A stretch of 64,000 nucleotides of DNA, taken from positions 434,001 through 498,000 of the forward strand of contig NZ_JAMXMC010000002.1 of NCBI RefSeq assembly GCF_024055665.1. Reading direction: 5' to 3'. The notes under the pieces were generated by a model. It did not search any database and had not been told where the DNA came from. It worked only from the letters and a program-made list of their open reading frames with translations. A program made the translations under genes and the position numbers. Origin of the DNA: Ideonella oryzae. GTDB lineage: Bacteria; Pseudomonadota; Gammaproteobacteria; Burkholderiales; Burkholderiaceae_C. Position 1 is the stretch's first letter. Each line of letters starts with the position of its first letter. This document shows positions 1 to 8,207 of the stretch, in pieces.

Positions 1-526
1 CCAGTTCCTGGGCCAGCGACTTGCTGGCCGCCTGGAGTCCGGCCTTGGCCGCGGCGTAGTTCGTCTGACCCCGGTTGCCCATCAGGGCCGCCACCGAGGA
101 CACCGAAATGATCCGGCCCCAGCGCCCGCGGACCATGGGCATGGTCAGCGGCTGGGTGACGTTGAAGAAGCCGTGCAGGGACACGTCGATCACCCGGTGC
201 CACTGCTGGGCGGTCATGCCGGGGAAGGCGGCGTCGTCATGGATGCCGGCGTTGTTCACCAGCACCTGCACCGGGCCTTCGGCCAGCACGGCTTCCAGGG
301 CCTGGGTGCAGGCTGCTGCATCGGTGACGTCGAACTGCAGCCAGTCGGCCCGCAGGCCATCGGCGCGCAGCTGCTCGCACAGGGCCTGGGCGGCGCCGGC
401 CTGCCGGTTGGCGTGGATCAGAACGTGCAGGCCATCGGCGGCCAGCCGGCGGCAGATGGCCGCGCCGATGGCGCCGCTGCCGCCGGTCACCAGGGCTTTG
501 CGCCGGGGTAGGTCGGGAGTGTTCAT
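1..526 (-). CDS. apeQ: 3-oxoacyl-ACP reductase, FabG/ApeQ-like (3' end outside window)
   Basis: Short-chain dehydrogenase that should reduce the beta-ketoacyl-ACP made by the neighbouring ketosynthases, using NADPH. Read from the ATG at 526, the protein has the Rossmann motif TGGSGAIG near residues 14-21, an NNAG motif near residue 95 and the YxxxK active-site pair (NYAAAKAG) near residue 160. About 175 of the usual ~240 residues lie inside the window; the C-terminus runs off the left edge. It starts 12 bp after the dehydratase gene ends, as the most distal gene seen in this minus-strand operon. The class is certain. The name apeQ rests on the aryl-polyene context. Confidence 0.9.
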   Translation of the reverse strand, partial: MNTPDLPRRKALVTGGSGAIGAAICRRLAADGLHVLIHANRQAGAAQALCEQLRADGLRADWLQFDVTDAAACTQALEAVLAEGPVQVLVNNAGIHDDAAFPGMTAQQWHRVIDVSLHGFFNVTQPLTMPMVRGRWGRIISVSSVAALMGNRGQTNYAAAKAGLQAASKSLAQEL

Positions 527-538
527 CGAGAGAAGGGA

Positions 539-976
539 TCAGAGCCGTTCGGCGTCCAGCACCACGGTGGCCCGGCCGCTCAGGAGATTGTGCCCATGGA
601 CGTCGATCCGAAAGCCATACAGCACGGTCAGCCCGTTGGCCGACAGGCGCTCGGCGTGGACCTGCAGCGGCCCGGGGGCGGTGTGCAGCCAGGGTTGCCG
701 CCATTGCACGTCACGCACGCTGGTGAGGTAGCCCTGGCGTGCGGCGGCGGCCTCGGCCGTGGTCAGGGCGCCATGCACCGCCATGGCCTGGGCGGCGTAC
801 TCGACGCCGGCCGTGATGTTCAGGCCCTGCGCCGTGCGCAGCGGGTGGTCAGGCGCCTGGTGGCTGGTGGCCCCGCAGAGGATGTGATCGGCATCCCATT
901 GCTCCACCGACTCGAGCAGGCACATGCGCCCTTGGTGCGGGATGTGGGTGGCGATCCAGCGATGGTCGAGCATCAT
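539..976 (-). CDS. apeP: Hotdog 3-hydroxyacyl-ACP dehydratase, ApeP-like
   Basis: A 145-residue protein of the hotdog dehydratase family found in aryl polyene clusters (COG4706-type). It contains the IPHQGRM / LLE segment near the N-terminus and the GVEYAAQAMAVH helix near residues 57-68 that is usual in this subgroup. It lacks the classic FabZ HFPGxPxxPG signature. In the Xenorhabdus aryl polyene system ApeP works as a complex with the small dehydratase ApeI; a short ApeI-like gene is present here at 7911-8207, so the same pairing is inferred. The start overlaps the end of the chain-length-factor gene by 4 bp (ATGA), indicating translational coupling. Confidence 0.85.
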   Translation of the reverse strand: MMLDHRWIATHIPHQGRMCLLESVEQWDADHILCGATSHQAPDHPLRTAQGLNITAGVEYAAQAMAVHGALTTAEAAAARQGYLTSVRDVQWRQPWLHTAPGPLQVHAERLSANGLTVLYGFRIDVHGHNLLSGRATVVLDAERL

Positions 977-1767
977 GGCAGCAGTTCCACGCGCAGCTGC
1001 AACTGGTCCAGGTATTCCAGCACCCAGGTGCCGTGCCGCTGGCGGGCCAGGCCCTGCAGCAGCGGCAGGGCACGCGCGGCCGGGACGGCCGTGCGCAGCG
1101 ACTCCAGCACCGGGTCGGCCAGGGTGTCGATCGGCGCCTGGGCCCAGCCCACACGCAAGGCCGGTCCCGTGCCCGGGGTCGGGCTCAGCAGCAGGGCCAC
1201 GCCAACAGCATGGGGGATGGGGCGGATCTGCTGCAGGGGCGCGGGGTAGGCCGTGTCATAGGCCACCAGCAGACAGGGTTGGCCGCTGGCCTGCATCTGC
1301 ACCACGGCCTCGAGCAGCCCGGCCGCGAAGGTGGCGTCGTAGGCACACAGGCTGGTGGAAGGGGCCTGGCACTGGTTGGCGATGCCCCAGTAGCCCGCCG
1401 GCATGTTGTGCACCGAGTTGTGAAAGCGCGTTGGAGACACGGCCCGGTCCGCAGAGGCGAGGGTGTCGAGCAACTGGTGGCAGTTGTCGCAATCTCCACC
1501 GGTCGAGGAGAAGACCGTGGCCAGGCCGCTGGCGTCGGCGCCCGCCACCTGGACGGCGTCGAAGCCGGCAGCCATGGCCAGTTTGAGGGCCAGGCCCACC
1601 CGGCGCCGCTCGGCCGGCGGCAGCGAGGTGGGCGCGGGCAGCACGGTGGGTTGCAGAACCAGGGGGCGCTCGCCACGCAGCACGGGCAGGGCATCGGACC
1701 AGCCGCTCATGCCCGGACCGAACAGCCCGATGCCTTGCACATGGACGGCGAAGGGGGGGGCGCTCAT
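973..1767 (-). CDS. apeC: Beta-ketoacyl synthase chain-length factor, ApeC-like
   Basis: A 264-residue, roughly half-length ketosynthase-like protein, the size of the chain-length factors (Ketoacyl-synt_2 family) that pair with a full ketosynthase. Recognisable segments are FHNSVHNMPAGYWGI near residue 105 and PSTSLCAYDATFAAGLLEA near residue 122, both typical of this family. The N-terminus MSAPPFAVHVQGIGLFGPGM at the ATG at 1767 fits the family, and this start overlaps the stop of the preceding ketosynthase by 4 bp. A cysteine occurs where I expect the degenerate active site, so catalytic inertness cannot be assumed. Its partner is inferred to be the 1764-2957 ketosynthase. Confidence 0.85.
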   Translation of the reverse strand: MSAPPFAVHVQGIGLFGPGMSGWSDALPVLRGERPLVLQPTVLPAPTSLPPAERRRVGLALKLAMAAGFDAVQVAGADASGLATVFSSTGGDCDNCHQLLDTLASADRAVSPTRFHNSVHNMPAGYWGIANQCQAPSTSLCAYDATFAAGLLEAVVQMQASGQPCLLVAYDTAYPAPLQQIRPIPHAVGVALLLSPTPGTGPALRVGWAQAPIDTLADPVLESLRTAVPAARALPLLQGLARQRHGTWVLEYLDQLQLRVELLP

Positions 1768-2957
1768 GCGGCACCTCGGGACAGCAGGACGCTGCAGTTG
1801 CTGCCGCCGAAGCCGAAGGAATTGCCCAGCACATGGCGCAGCGGCAGGGGCAGGTTGTCCAGCAGGTAGTGGGCGGACAAGGCCGGGTCGATTTGCCGGG
1901 TGCCCACGCCGGCGGGTGCCAGGCCATGCCGCAGGGCCAGGGCCCCGACCACGGCGTTGACGATGCCGGCAGCGCCCAGCGTGTGGCCGGTGTGCCCCTT
2001 GAGGGAACTGCAGGGGACACCTCCCGGCCCGAACAGGGCCGCGACGGCCTTGTCTTCGGCCGCGTCGTTGGCCGGGGTGGAGGTGCCGTGCAGCGTGATG
2101 TAGCCGACATCGGCGGGGGTGAGGCCGGCGGCCTGCAGCGCGCCCTGCATTGCCAGCCGGGCACCGAGCCCTTCGGGGTGGGGCGCGGACATGTGGTGCC
2201 CGTCGCTGGACTCGCCCACGCCGGACAGCACGATGGCATCGTCCGAGGGCGCCGCGGCCCATTCCAGCAGCGCGAAGCCGGCCGCCTCGCCGATCGAGAT
2301 GCCGTTGCGGTCGGCATCAAAGGGGCGGCAGGGCGCCGGAGACACCAGCTGCAGCGAGGTGAAGCCGTACAGCGTCGTCAGGCACAGGGAGTCGACCCCG
2401 CCGACCACGGCGGCGTCGATCAGCCCGGCGCGCATCAGGCGTTGCGCGTTGGCGAACACCTTGGCGCTGGACGAGCAGGCGGTGGACACCACGAAGGCCG
2501 GCCCCTGGAGCGCGAAATGCTGCCGCACGAAGTCGGCCACCGAGAAGGTGTTGTGGGTGTGCCGGTAGTCCAGCCAGGCCGGCAGCCGGCCTTGCGCATC
2601 GCGTTCGCGGTAGGCCTGTTCCGAGCTGAGGATGCCCGAGGTGCTGGTGCCCAGGAAGACGCCGATGCGTTGCGCGCCATGCCGGGCAACGGCCGCTTGC
2701 ACGGCGGACTCGAAGCCATCCTGCTGCAGCGCCCACCAGGCCAGGCGGTTGTTGCGGCAATCAAAAGCCTGCAGGGGGGGCGGGACGCGGAGGTCGTCCA
2801 GGCCGTGGACCTCGCCGATGCAGGTGTCGAGATCGACCGTCTCCCAGGCGCGTCGGGCCAGGCCGCTGCGCCGGTCCCGCAGGGCCTGCCAGGTCGCGTC
2901 CAGTCCGGCGCCCAGGGCGCTGGTCATGGTGTAGGAAGTCAGTTGAATGGCCGGCAC
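1764..2957 (-). CDS. apeO: Beta-ketoacyl-ACP synthase, ApeO-like
   Basis: Full-length (397 aa) KAS-I/II-type condensing enzyme. The catalytic triad is visible: nucleophile Cys in VVSTACSSSAK near residue 161, first His in LHGTSTPAND near residue 295, second His in LKGHTGHTLGAAG near residue 330, and the C-terminal NSFGFGGSN loop. It should extend the polyene chain together with the chain-length factor encoded directly downstream (4-bp overlap). The start is GTG at 2957; no good ATG lies upstream in frame, and PAIQLTSYTMTSALGAG is the expected N-terminus. A 270-bp gap separates it from the deacetylase gene, the longest break inside this operon. Confidence 0.9.
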   Translation of the reverse strand: MPAIQLTSYTMTSALGAGLDATWQALRDRRSGLARRAWETVDLDTCIGEVHGLDDLRVPPPLQAFDCRNNRLAWWALQQDGFESAVQAAVARHGAQRIGVFLGTSTSGILSSEQAYRERDAQGRLPAWLDYRHTHNTFSVADFVRQHFALQGPAFVVSTACSSSAKVFANAQRLMRAGLIDAAVVGGVDSLCLTTLYGFTSLQLVSPAPCRPFDADRNGISIGEAAGFALLEWAAAPSDDAIVLSGVGESSDGHHMSAPHPEGLGARLAMQGALQAAGLTPADVGYITLHGTSTPANDAAEDKAVAALFGPGGVPCSSLKGHTGHTLGAAGIVNAVVGALALRHGLAPAGVGTRQIDPALSAHYLLDNLPLPLRHVLGNSFGFGGSNCSVLLSRGAA

Positions 2958-3011
2958 GGAGGCACCTGCAAGCGGGAGATCGGAAAAGGAAAGGAACAGG
3001 GAACGCGGGGC

Positions 3012-3212
3012 TCAGCGCTTCTGCGCCATCGGCATCACATGGGCGAAAGGGGTTCCGGCGCTCATGGGGCGGGCCTCCACCGAGAAGCCGCGTCGGGTGA
3101 GCGCATCCGCCCGGTCGGGCAAGGGGCGGCTCCCATTCTGTTCAGGCGGTGCCCCTGTGCAAAGGCCATACCCCGGTTCATCCACGGGTTGAACCGGAGG
3201 CGCAGGCCGCAC
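3012..3212 (-). CDS. Small open frame, possible remnant or small hypothetical protein
   Basis: I do not recognise this 66-codon frame. It begins with GTG at 3212 and ends ahead of the ketosynthase gene, filling most of the 270-bp gap between ketosynthase and deacetylase. Its last ~30 residues (containing GFSVEARPMSAGTPFAHV) look like the tail of a longer conserved protein, while the first half is low-complexity and proline-rich. No ribosome-binding site is obvious. It could be the leftover C-terminus of a deleted cluster gene, for example a methyltransferase, or chance coding in GC-rich DNA. Confidence 0.2.
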   Translation of the reverse strand: MRPAPPVQPVDEPGYGLCTGAPPEQNGSRPLPDRADALTRRGFSVEARPMSAGTPFAHVMPMAQKR

Positions 3213-3227
3213 GCAGGAGCATGGACT

Positions 3228-4049
3228 TCAGGTGGGCGTGCATGCGCGTGAGAGTGTAACGGGCCGAAGTCCTTGTGATTGCAGGTGCGCGAGCAGCCGC
3301 GGCAGCACGGCCAGTACCACGGCCTGGCCCTCGGCCGTGCGGGCCGCGTGGCCGTCGTGCAGCAGCAGGATGTCGCCGGCCGCAAGCCGGTGGGTCAGAC
3401 GCTGGAACACCACCTCGGGGTCGCCGCAGCGCGTGTCGTAGGCCCGGCGTGTCCAGGCCGCCAGCTGCAGGCCCAGGCTGTGCAGCACGGGGTCGAGAAA
3501 GGGGTTGCGCAGGCCCGCCACCGCCCGGTAGAAGCGGGGGCTCTGCCCGCCAATGTGCTGGAGCGCCGACTGGCCGCCATGGATCTCCTGCCGCCAGCCG
3601 TCCGGGCCCATCAGCGAGGCGTGCCAGGGGTGGCGCAGGCCATGGTTGGCCAGTTCATGGCCACTGTCGGCCAGGGCGCGGCACAGCGCCGGGTGCGCCT
3701 GGGCGCGCTGGCCGATGCAGAAGAAGGTGGCCTGCACCCCATGGGCGGCCAGCAGGGCCATCAGCTGGGGTGTGACCTCAGGGTCCGGGCCGTCGTCAAA
3801 GGTCAGGGCGACCTCGCCGCGTTGCCGGGCGGCTTCCGGAAGGCGCACCAGGGTCGGACCCAGCCAGCCGCAGCGGGGCAGCAGGCCCGCCAGGCTGAGC
3901 AACCCGTGGTTCGCCAGCAGCAGGGTCAGCCACACCGGCCAGCCCGAGGGACGGAGCAGCCAGCCGGCCAGCACGGCCAGGTGCAGCAGCAGGCTGGCCA
4001 TCACCAGCGGGGATGGCCGCCAGGGCGGTGTCCGGGCCTCAGCGGGCAT
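3228..4049 (-). CDS. Polysaccharide deacetylase family protein (NodB domain), membrane-anchored
   Basis: A 273-residue carbohydrate-esterase-4 type protein. The N-terminal ~55 residues form two hydrophobic segments, likely membrane anchors. The NodB domain follows: motif 1 TFDDGPDPE near residue 85, motif 2 HELANHGLRHP near residue 130, an altered motif 3 (YRAVAG in place of RxPxG), and LLLHDGH near residue 240. The start chosen is ATG 4049 (MPAEARTPP), which overlaps the exporter gene by 11 bp; an earlier in-frame start would lie deep inside that gene. Its role in the cluster is unknown. It could remove an acetyl or acyl group from a sugar head group, but that is inference. Confidence 0.82.
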   Translation of the reverse strand: MPAEARTPPWRPSPLVMASLLLHLAVLAGWLLRPSGWPVWLTLLLANHGLLSLAGLLPRCGWLGPTLVRLPEAARQRGEVALTFDDGPDPEVTPQLMALLAAHGVQATFFCIGQRAQAHPALCRALADSGHELANHGLRHPWHASLMGPDGWRQEIHGGQSALQHIGGQSPRFYRAVAGLRNPFLDPVLHSLGLQLAAWTRRAYDTRCGDPEVVFQRLTHRLAAGDILLLHDGHAARTAEGQAVVLAVLPRLLAHLQSQGLRPVTLSRACTPT

Positions 4050-6390
4050 GGCGTGGCTCAGCCGGCGCGCACAGCACCGCCGAGAAGAACAGGGCCAGCA
4101 GGGCGCCGGGTGCCACCGTGCAGCCCATGGCGGCCAGCAGGGGCACCTTGGACAGGCCCAGGGCGGCAAAGCTGCCCACGGTGGTGAGATTGGCCACCGC
4201 CAGCGAGACGAGCGTGCGTCGCCGCTCCTCGGCGGGGCCTGCGTCGAGGCCGCTGTCGAAGAACAGGGCGTAGTTGGAGCCCACGGCCACCACCAGCAGC
4301 AGGCCCACCAGGTGCAGGATGGTGAGCTGCTGCCCGCTCAGCAACAGCCCGGCAGTCACCGCCAGCACCGCGCTGGCCAGGGGCAGCGCCACGCGGGCCA
4401 CCCGGGTCAGCGAGCGCAGGTGCAGTGCCAGCAGGGCCAGCACCGCCAGCATGCCCAGGCCGGACATGCGCAAGGCCTCGTGCAGGTAGTGGTCGAAGAT
4501 GCCGGTGGTCTCGGCCAGCAGGTCGATGACCGTGATGTCGGGGGCCTGCGCCTGGGCCAGCGCCGCCGACACGCGCGCCAGATCGATGGCGCCATCGGGC
4601 GCGCCCGCAGGGGCGCGCATCGGCAGCAAGGCCAGCACATCGTGGGCCCGGTGCACCAGCAGCGAATCGACCAGCATGCCGGCGGAACTGTCGTGCAGCT
4701 CGCTGCGCTGCAGCGGCGAGGCCTGCCGGGCCAGTTGCACGTCGTCGATGAAGCCTTGCAGCCGCTCGGCCCTCAGCGGCGTGCCTTGCAGGGCCTCGTC
4801 CAGGCGGGTGCGCAATTCGGCTGTCGGTGGCAGGGCGGCGCGACGGGCCTGCTGCGTGGCCAGGCTGGGCAAGGCCTGGGCCGGCGAGCTGAAGCCACCG
4901 ATCACGCCCTCGGCCTGCAGGCGGCGCAGGGTGGGCGCGGCTTGCTCGGCCCGTTGCAGGGCAGTCTCCTCGTCCGGGGCGGAGATGCTGGCGATGTAAC
5001 GCAGGTCAGGGGCACCCAGATCGGCGCGCAGGCTGGCGTCGAGGGCCTGTTCGGCATGTGACACGGGACTGAGCGCCGACAGCTGCCGGTTCCAGATGTC
5101 CTGGTGACGCCAGGCCAGCAAGGCGGTGGCGGCGGCCAGCAGCAGGAGCACGAGCGCTTGCAGACGGGGCAGGGCATGCACGACCCGCTCCAGCAGCCGG
5201 CCCACGGGATCGAGGTCGCGCAGGGGCAACTGCGCCGGCAGCAGCCGGGGCAACACGAAGCGGGTCACCAGCACCGCCGCCACCAGGCCGGCGATGGAGT
5301 AAAGGCCCAGCTGCGCCAGCCCGGGAAAACCGGACAGCAGCAGGGCGGCAAAGCCGGCGATGGAGGTGAGCACGCCCAGGCGGATGGTGCGCCAGAAGTG
5401 GGCCGGCGGCTGCCGGTCGGCCCGCTGGACGAAGAGGTAAATGGAGTAGTCCACCGCTTCGCCGATGAGGGTGGTGCCGAAGCCCAGGGTCAGTCCGTGC
5501 ACCTGGCCGAAGCCCAGGCTGACCGTGGCCACGCCGGCCACGGCCCCACTGAGCACCGGCAGCAGACCCAGGCCGAGCAGCCGCGGGGACCGGTACACGG
5601 TCAGCAGCAGGGCCACGACCAGCACCAGGCTGACCGTGGCCAGCCGGCTCACCTCGGACTCGATGGTGGCGCGCGAGGAGACCGAGAAGACCCCGGTTCC
5701 GCTCATCACCAGCCGGGCGTCGGCGGGGCGGCCCGGCAGCTGGGCAAACAGCGTGCGGATGCGTTGCTGCGCGGCAGCCTGGGCATCGATGTCGGAGCCG
5801 GCGGCGCGGGTCTGCAACAGCAGGATGGCGCGTCGGCCATCGTGCGAGGCCCAGGCCCCCTCCAGGCTGTCGGGTTGGGATTCGCCGCTGAACTGGCCCA
5901 GCAGCGCCAGCGTCTCCCCCGTGGGGTCCCGGGGCAGCAGGCTCTTGAGCAGCAGGCCGCCGTTGCCGGCCAGGCCTTGAAGGGACTCGTCGATGGCCTG
6001 GCGCAGGCCGGTCGTGGTGAATCGCTGGGGGGTGACCTCCGGACTCAGCAGGTAGCGGTGGCCGAAGAAGAAGGCCCGGTCGCGCTCCTGCAGCTCGGCA
6101 TCGCCGTTCTGCACCGCCTGGAAGGCCGGGTCGGCCCGCAGCTGGCGCCCCAGCTCGCGCGAGAGCCGGGCCCGGGTGGGGGCGTCGCTCCCTTCGATGC
6201 CGACCATGATCAGCCGTGCCACGATGCCGTCCTGCAACTGGTCCAGCAGCAGTTGCTGCCGTTGGGTGGGCAGGCGGGGCATGAAGGCCGAGAGGTCCGC
6301 CACAAAGCGGGTCTGGGAGATGACGCCGACCCCCAGGGCCAGCAGCAGCAACCAGACCAGGACAGCGGCCGAGGTCCAGCGCTGTCTCAT
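4039..6390 (-). CDS. MMPL/RND-family exporter of the aryl polyene cluster
   Basis: A 783-residue inner-membrane protein with the RND/MMPL layout: one N-terminal transmembrane helix, a large periplasmic domain (about residues 30-230), a block of five to six helices (about 230-390), then the same arrangement repeated (second periplasmic part about 420-600, helices about 620-775). GFGTTLIGEAVDYSIYLF in the first helix block and VGSNYALFFD in the second match the family's conserved helices. COG4258-type exporters of this kind are standard in aryl polyene clusters and are thought to hand the finished lipid to a LolA-like carrier; the LolA-like gene lies directly upstream with an ATGA overlap. Confidence 0.88.
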   Translation of the reverse strand: MRQRWTSAAVLVWLLLLALGVGVISQTRFVADLSAFMPRLPTQRQQLLLDQLQDGIVARLIMVGIEGSDAPTRARLSRELGRQLRADPAFQAVQNGDAELQERDRAFFFGHRYLLSPEVTPQRFTTTGLRQAIDESLQGLAGNGGLLLKSLLPRDPTGETLALLGQFSGESQPDSLEGAWASHDGRRAILLLQTRAAGSDIDAQAAAQQRIRTLFAQLPGRPADARLVMSGTGVFSVSSRATIESEVSRLATVSLVLVVALLLTVYRSPRLLGLGLLPVLSGAVAGVATVSLGFGQVHGLTLGFGTTLIGEAVDYSIYLFVQRADRQPPAHFWRTIRLGVLTSIAGFAALLLSGFPGLAQLGLYSIAGLVAAVLVTRFVLPRLLPAQLPLRDLDPVGRLLERVVHALPRLQALVLLLLAAATALLAWRHQDIWNRQLSALSPVSHAEQALDASLRADLGAPDLRYIASISAPDEETALQRAEQAAPTLRRLQAEGVIGGFSSPAQALPSLATQQARRAALPPTAELRTRLDEALQGTPLRAERLQGFIDDVQLARQASPLQRSELHDSSAGMLVDSLLVHRAHDVLALLPMRAPAGAPDGAIDLARVSAALAQAQAPDITVIDLLAETTGIFDHYLHEALRMSGLGMLAVLALLALHLRSLTRVARVALPLASAVLAVTAGLLLSGQQLTILHLVGLLLVVAVGSNYALFFDSGLDAGPAEERRRTLVSLAVANLTTVGSFAALGLSKVPLLAAMGCTVAPGALLALFFSAVLCAPAEPRHAR

Positions 6391-7007
6391 GGTGCCGTGA
6401 CCGGTGTGACCTGCATTTCCGAACGGTCTCCGTCGGCCTGCTCGAAGACGATCAGGCGCACCACCGTGCCAGCGCCCTCGATGCGGATGCGGCTCACGAG
6501 TTTGGCCATGCGGGGCTGCTGGGGCAGCAGCAGCAGCTTCCAGCGCTCCGGGCTGCCGGTCAGTTCCAGCGCGTAGTACTTCTGCAGTGTCGCCAGGTCG
6601 CCGGCCAGGGTGCCGCGGATGCTTTCCACGAAAGCGGCGGCCTCCGGGTTGGCCCCCAGGTTCACGGTCATGTGCCGCTTGTTGGCATCGTCCACGGTCA
6701 GCAGGTCGCCCTGCAGCACCAGTGATTCAGGCCGCGGCGACAGCGTCCGCTTCTCCAGACGGTCCGGTGCGGTGAAGGACAGCTCGCCACGCGACTCGAC
6801 CGGCTGATCGAGCACCGCCAGGTACTTGCGTTCCACGAAGGTGGCCTTGGCCGACTTGTGGGTTGCCAGGGACTGCATCAGCGCCGCCGGGGTCCAGGCC
6901 TGGGCCCAGGCCGGCGACAGGCTCGAGAAGGCGAGCGTGAGGGTGAGCAGGGCCGGGCGGAAGGCAGCGTCAAGACTGCGACGGAAGGGGCGAGTGCCAG
7001 AAGTCAT
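6387..7007 (-). CDS. LolA-like outer-membrane lipoprotein carrier protein
   Basis: A 206-residue periplasmic protein with an N-terminal signal peptide (LLTLTLAFSSLSPAWAQA, cleavage probably after AWA-Q near residue 36). The body has the LolA pattern: FVERKYLAVLDQPVESRGEL early, then RLEKRT and a beta-rich C-terminal half. LolA homologues in these clusters are presumed to ferry the polyene lipid between membranes. The ATG at 7007 gives a normal export signal, whereas an upstream start at 7061 only adds a polar leader. It overlaps both the acyltransferase (by 38 bp) and the exporter (4 bp), so it is tightly embedded in the operon. Confidence 0.82.
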   Translation of the reverse strand: MTSGTRPFRRSLDAAFRPALLTLTLAFSSLSPAWAQAWTPAALMQSLATHKSAKATFVERKYLAVLDQPVESRGELSFTAPDRLEKRTLSPRPESLVLQGDLLTVDDANKRHMTVNLGANPEAAAFVESIRGTLAGDLATLQKYYALELTGSPERWKLLLLPQQPRMAKLVSRIRIEGAGTVVRLIVFEQADGDRSEMQVTPVTAP

Positions 7008-7914
7008 AGAAGTTGAACCAGTTGTAGGGGGCGGCGCGGCAGTACCGTTCCAGCTGTGCAACGTACTGCGCCATCAGGGCCCGGATCTGTGCCTCGCGGT
7101 CGCCGCCGAGCGTCGGGTCCAGGTGCAGGGGGTGAAAGTGCAACTCGTAGCGATTGCCCCCCTGGTAGAGGCCGGTCATGAAGTAGATCGGCTGGCCCAG
7201 CATCACCGCCAGCCGGAACGGCCCGCAGGGAAAGGGCGCGGGCTCGCCGAGAAAGGGTATCTGGAGGTATTGGTCCGAGCCCGAAGCCCGGTCGGCGAGC
7301 ATGCCCACCAGCCGCCCCTCCTTCAGCCGCTGGTGCACGGTGAGGATGGCCTCCAACTGACCGAGCGGGATGATGTCCGGCGCTGCCGCCGGGTTGATCG
7401 CGGCCAGGGTCTCGTGGATCTGCCGGGCATTCTCGAGGTACATGGCCACGCTCAGCTGCAACTGGCCGTGGTGCCGGGCCTGGGCCCGCAGGACCTCGAA
7501 GCTGCCCAGGTGGGCGCCCAGCAGCAGCAGACCGCGCCCCTCGCCGCTGTGCTGACGGTCCACCGCCTCGTGGCCAATTGGTTGCAGGTCGAACAGCGCG
7601 AAGCGGTCGTTGAGAAGGTACACCCGGTCGTGGATGGTGGAGGCGAAGGCGTGAACGTGGCGGTACAGGTCCGACCAGCGGGCAGGCCGGCCCAGGCAGC
7701 GTGAGAGGTAGCTGCGCGAGGCCTGGCGGGCGGCCCGGGCGGTGATCAGGAAGTACAGCGCGATGAGGGCCACCAGGGGGCGTGTGGCCCGCCGGCCCAG
7801 GCCCAGGGACAGCCGGGTCATGAGGCGCAGCAGCCACAGGCTGCCGCGCTCCTGCTGGCGCATCCAGGCTGGACGTGCGTCGGCGGCGGGCGGGGTGGTC
7901 GCCTCGGGCTTCAT
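6970..7914 (-). CDS. LpxL/HtrB-like acyltransferase
   Basis: A 314-residue lysophospholipid-acyltransferase-fold protein of the LpxL/HtrB type. It has a hydrophobic membrane anchor near residues 40-60 and the catalytic motif HLGSFE near residue 135. The later VGMLADRASG segment and the C-terminal APYNWFNFYDFW are also typical. In aryl polyene clusters such enzymes transfer the ACP-bound polyene to a lipid or sugar head group. Here the glycosyltransferase that is often fused to it is absent. Gene overlaps on both sides (4 bp upstream, 38 bp downstream) place it in the same transcript. Confidence 0.87.
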   Translation of the reverse strand: MKPEATTPPAADARPAWMRQQERGSLWLLRLMTRLSLGLGRRATRPLVALIALYFLITARAARQASRSYLSRCLGRPARWSDLYRHVHAFASTIHDRVYLLNDRFALFDLQPIGHEAVDRQHSGEGRGLLLLGAHLGSFEVLRAQARHHGQLQLSVAMYLENARQIHETLAAINPAAAPDIIPLGQLEAILTVHQRLKEGRLVGMLADRASGSDQYLQIPFLGEPAPFPCGPFRLAVMLGQPIYFMTGLYQGGNRYELHFHPLHLDPTLGGDREAQIRALMAQYVAQLERYCRAAPYNWFNFYDFWHSPLPSQS

Positions 7915-8207
7915 GCCGGCGCGCGCAGGAACCTGCCGCTGGCCACCAGGGTGTCGTCTGCCGCGAGATGCAGCGAGAAGCCGACGCCCGTGTCGGTGAC
8001 GGTGTGAGCCAGCAGCACGGCCTCGCCAGGCGCGAGTGGACGCAGGAACTTGGCTGAGGCCAGACCGGTCATGGGCTGGCCAAGCTGGGCTTCCAGGGCC
8101 TGCTGAGTCAGGGCCAGCAGCACCACGCCAGGGACGATGGGCCGAGAGGGGAAGTGCCCTTCGAACGCCGGGTGGTCGGCAGGAATGTGCAAGGCGATGC
8201 GGTTCAT
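7911..8207 (-). CDS. apeI: Small hotdog dehydratase, ApeI-like
   Basis: A 98-residue single hotdog domain. It carries the FabZ/FabA-type active-site loop HPAFEGHFPSRPIVPGV at residues 12-28, followed by a helix ending QQALEAQLG. This is the short dehydratase of aryl polyene clusters, expected to dehydrate 3-hydroxyacyl-ACP to the trans-enoyl product together with ApeP. The ATG at 8207 overlaps the stop of the adenylation gene (ATGA), and the stop overlaps the ATG of the acyltransferase gene. Confidence 0.87.
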   Translation of the reverse strand: MNRIALHIPADHPAFEGHFPSRPIVPGVVLLALTQQALEAQLGQPMTGLASAKFLRPLAPGEAVLLAHTVTDTGVGFSLHLAADDTLVASGRFLRAPA

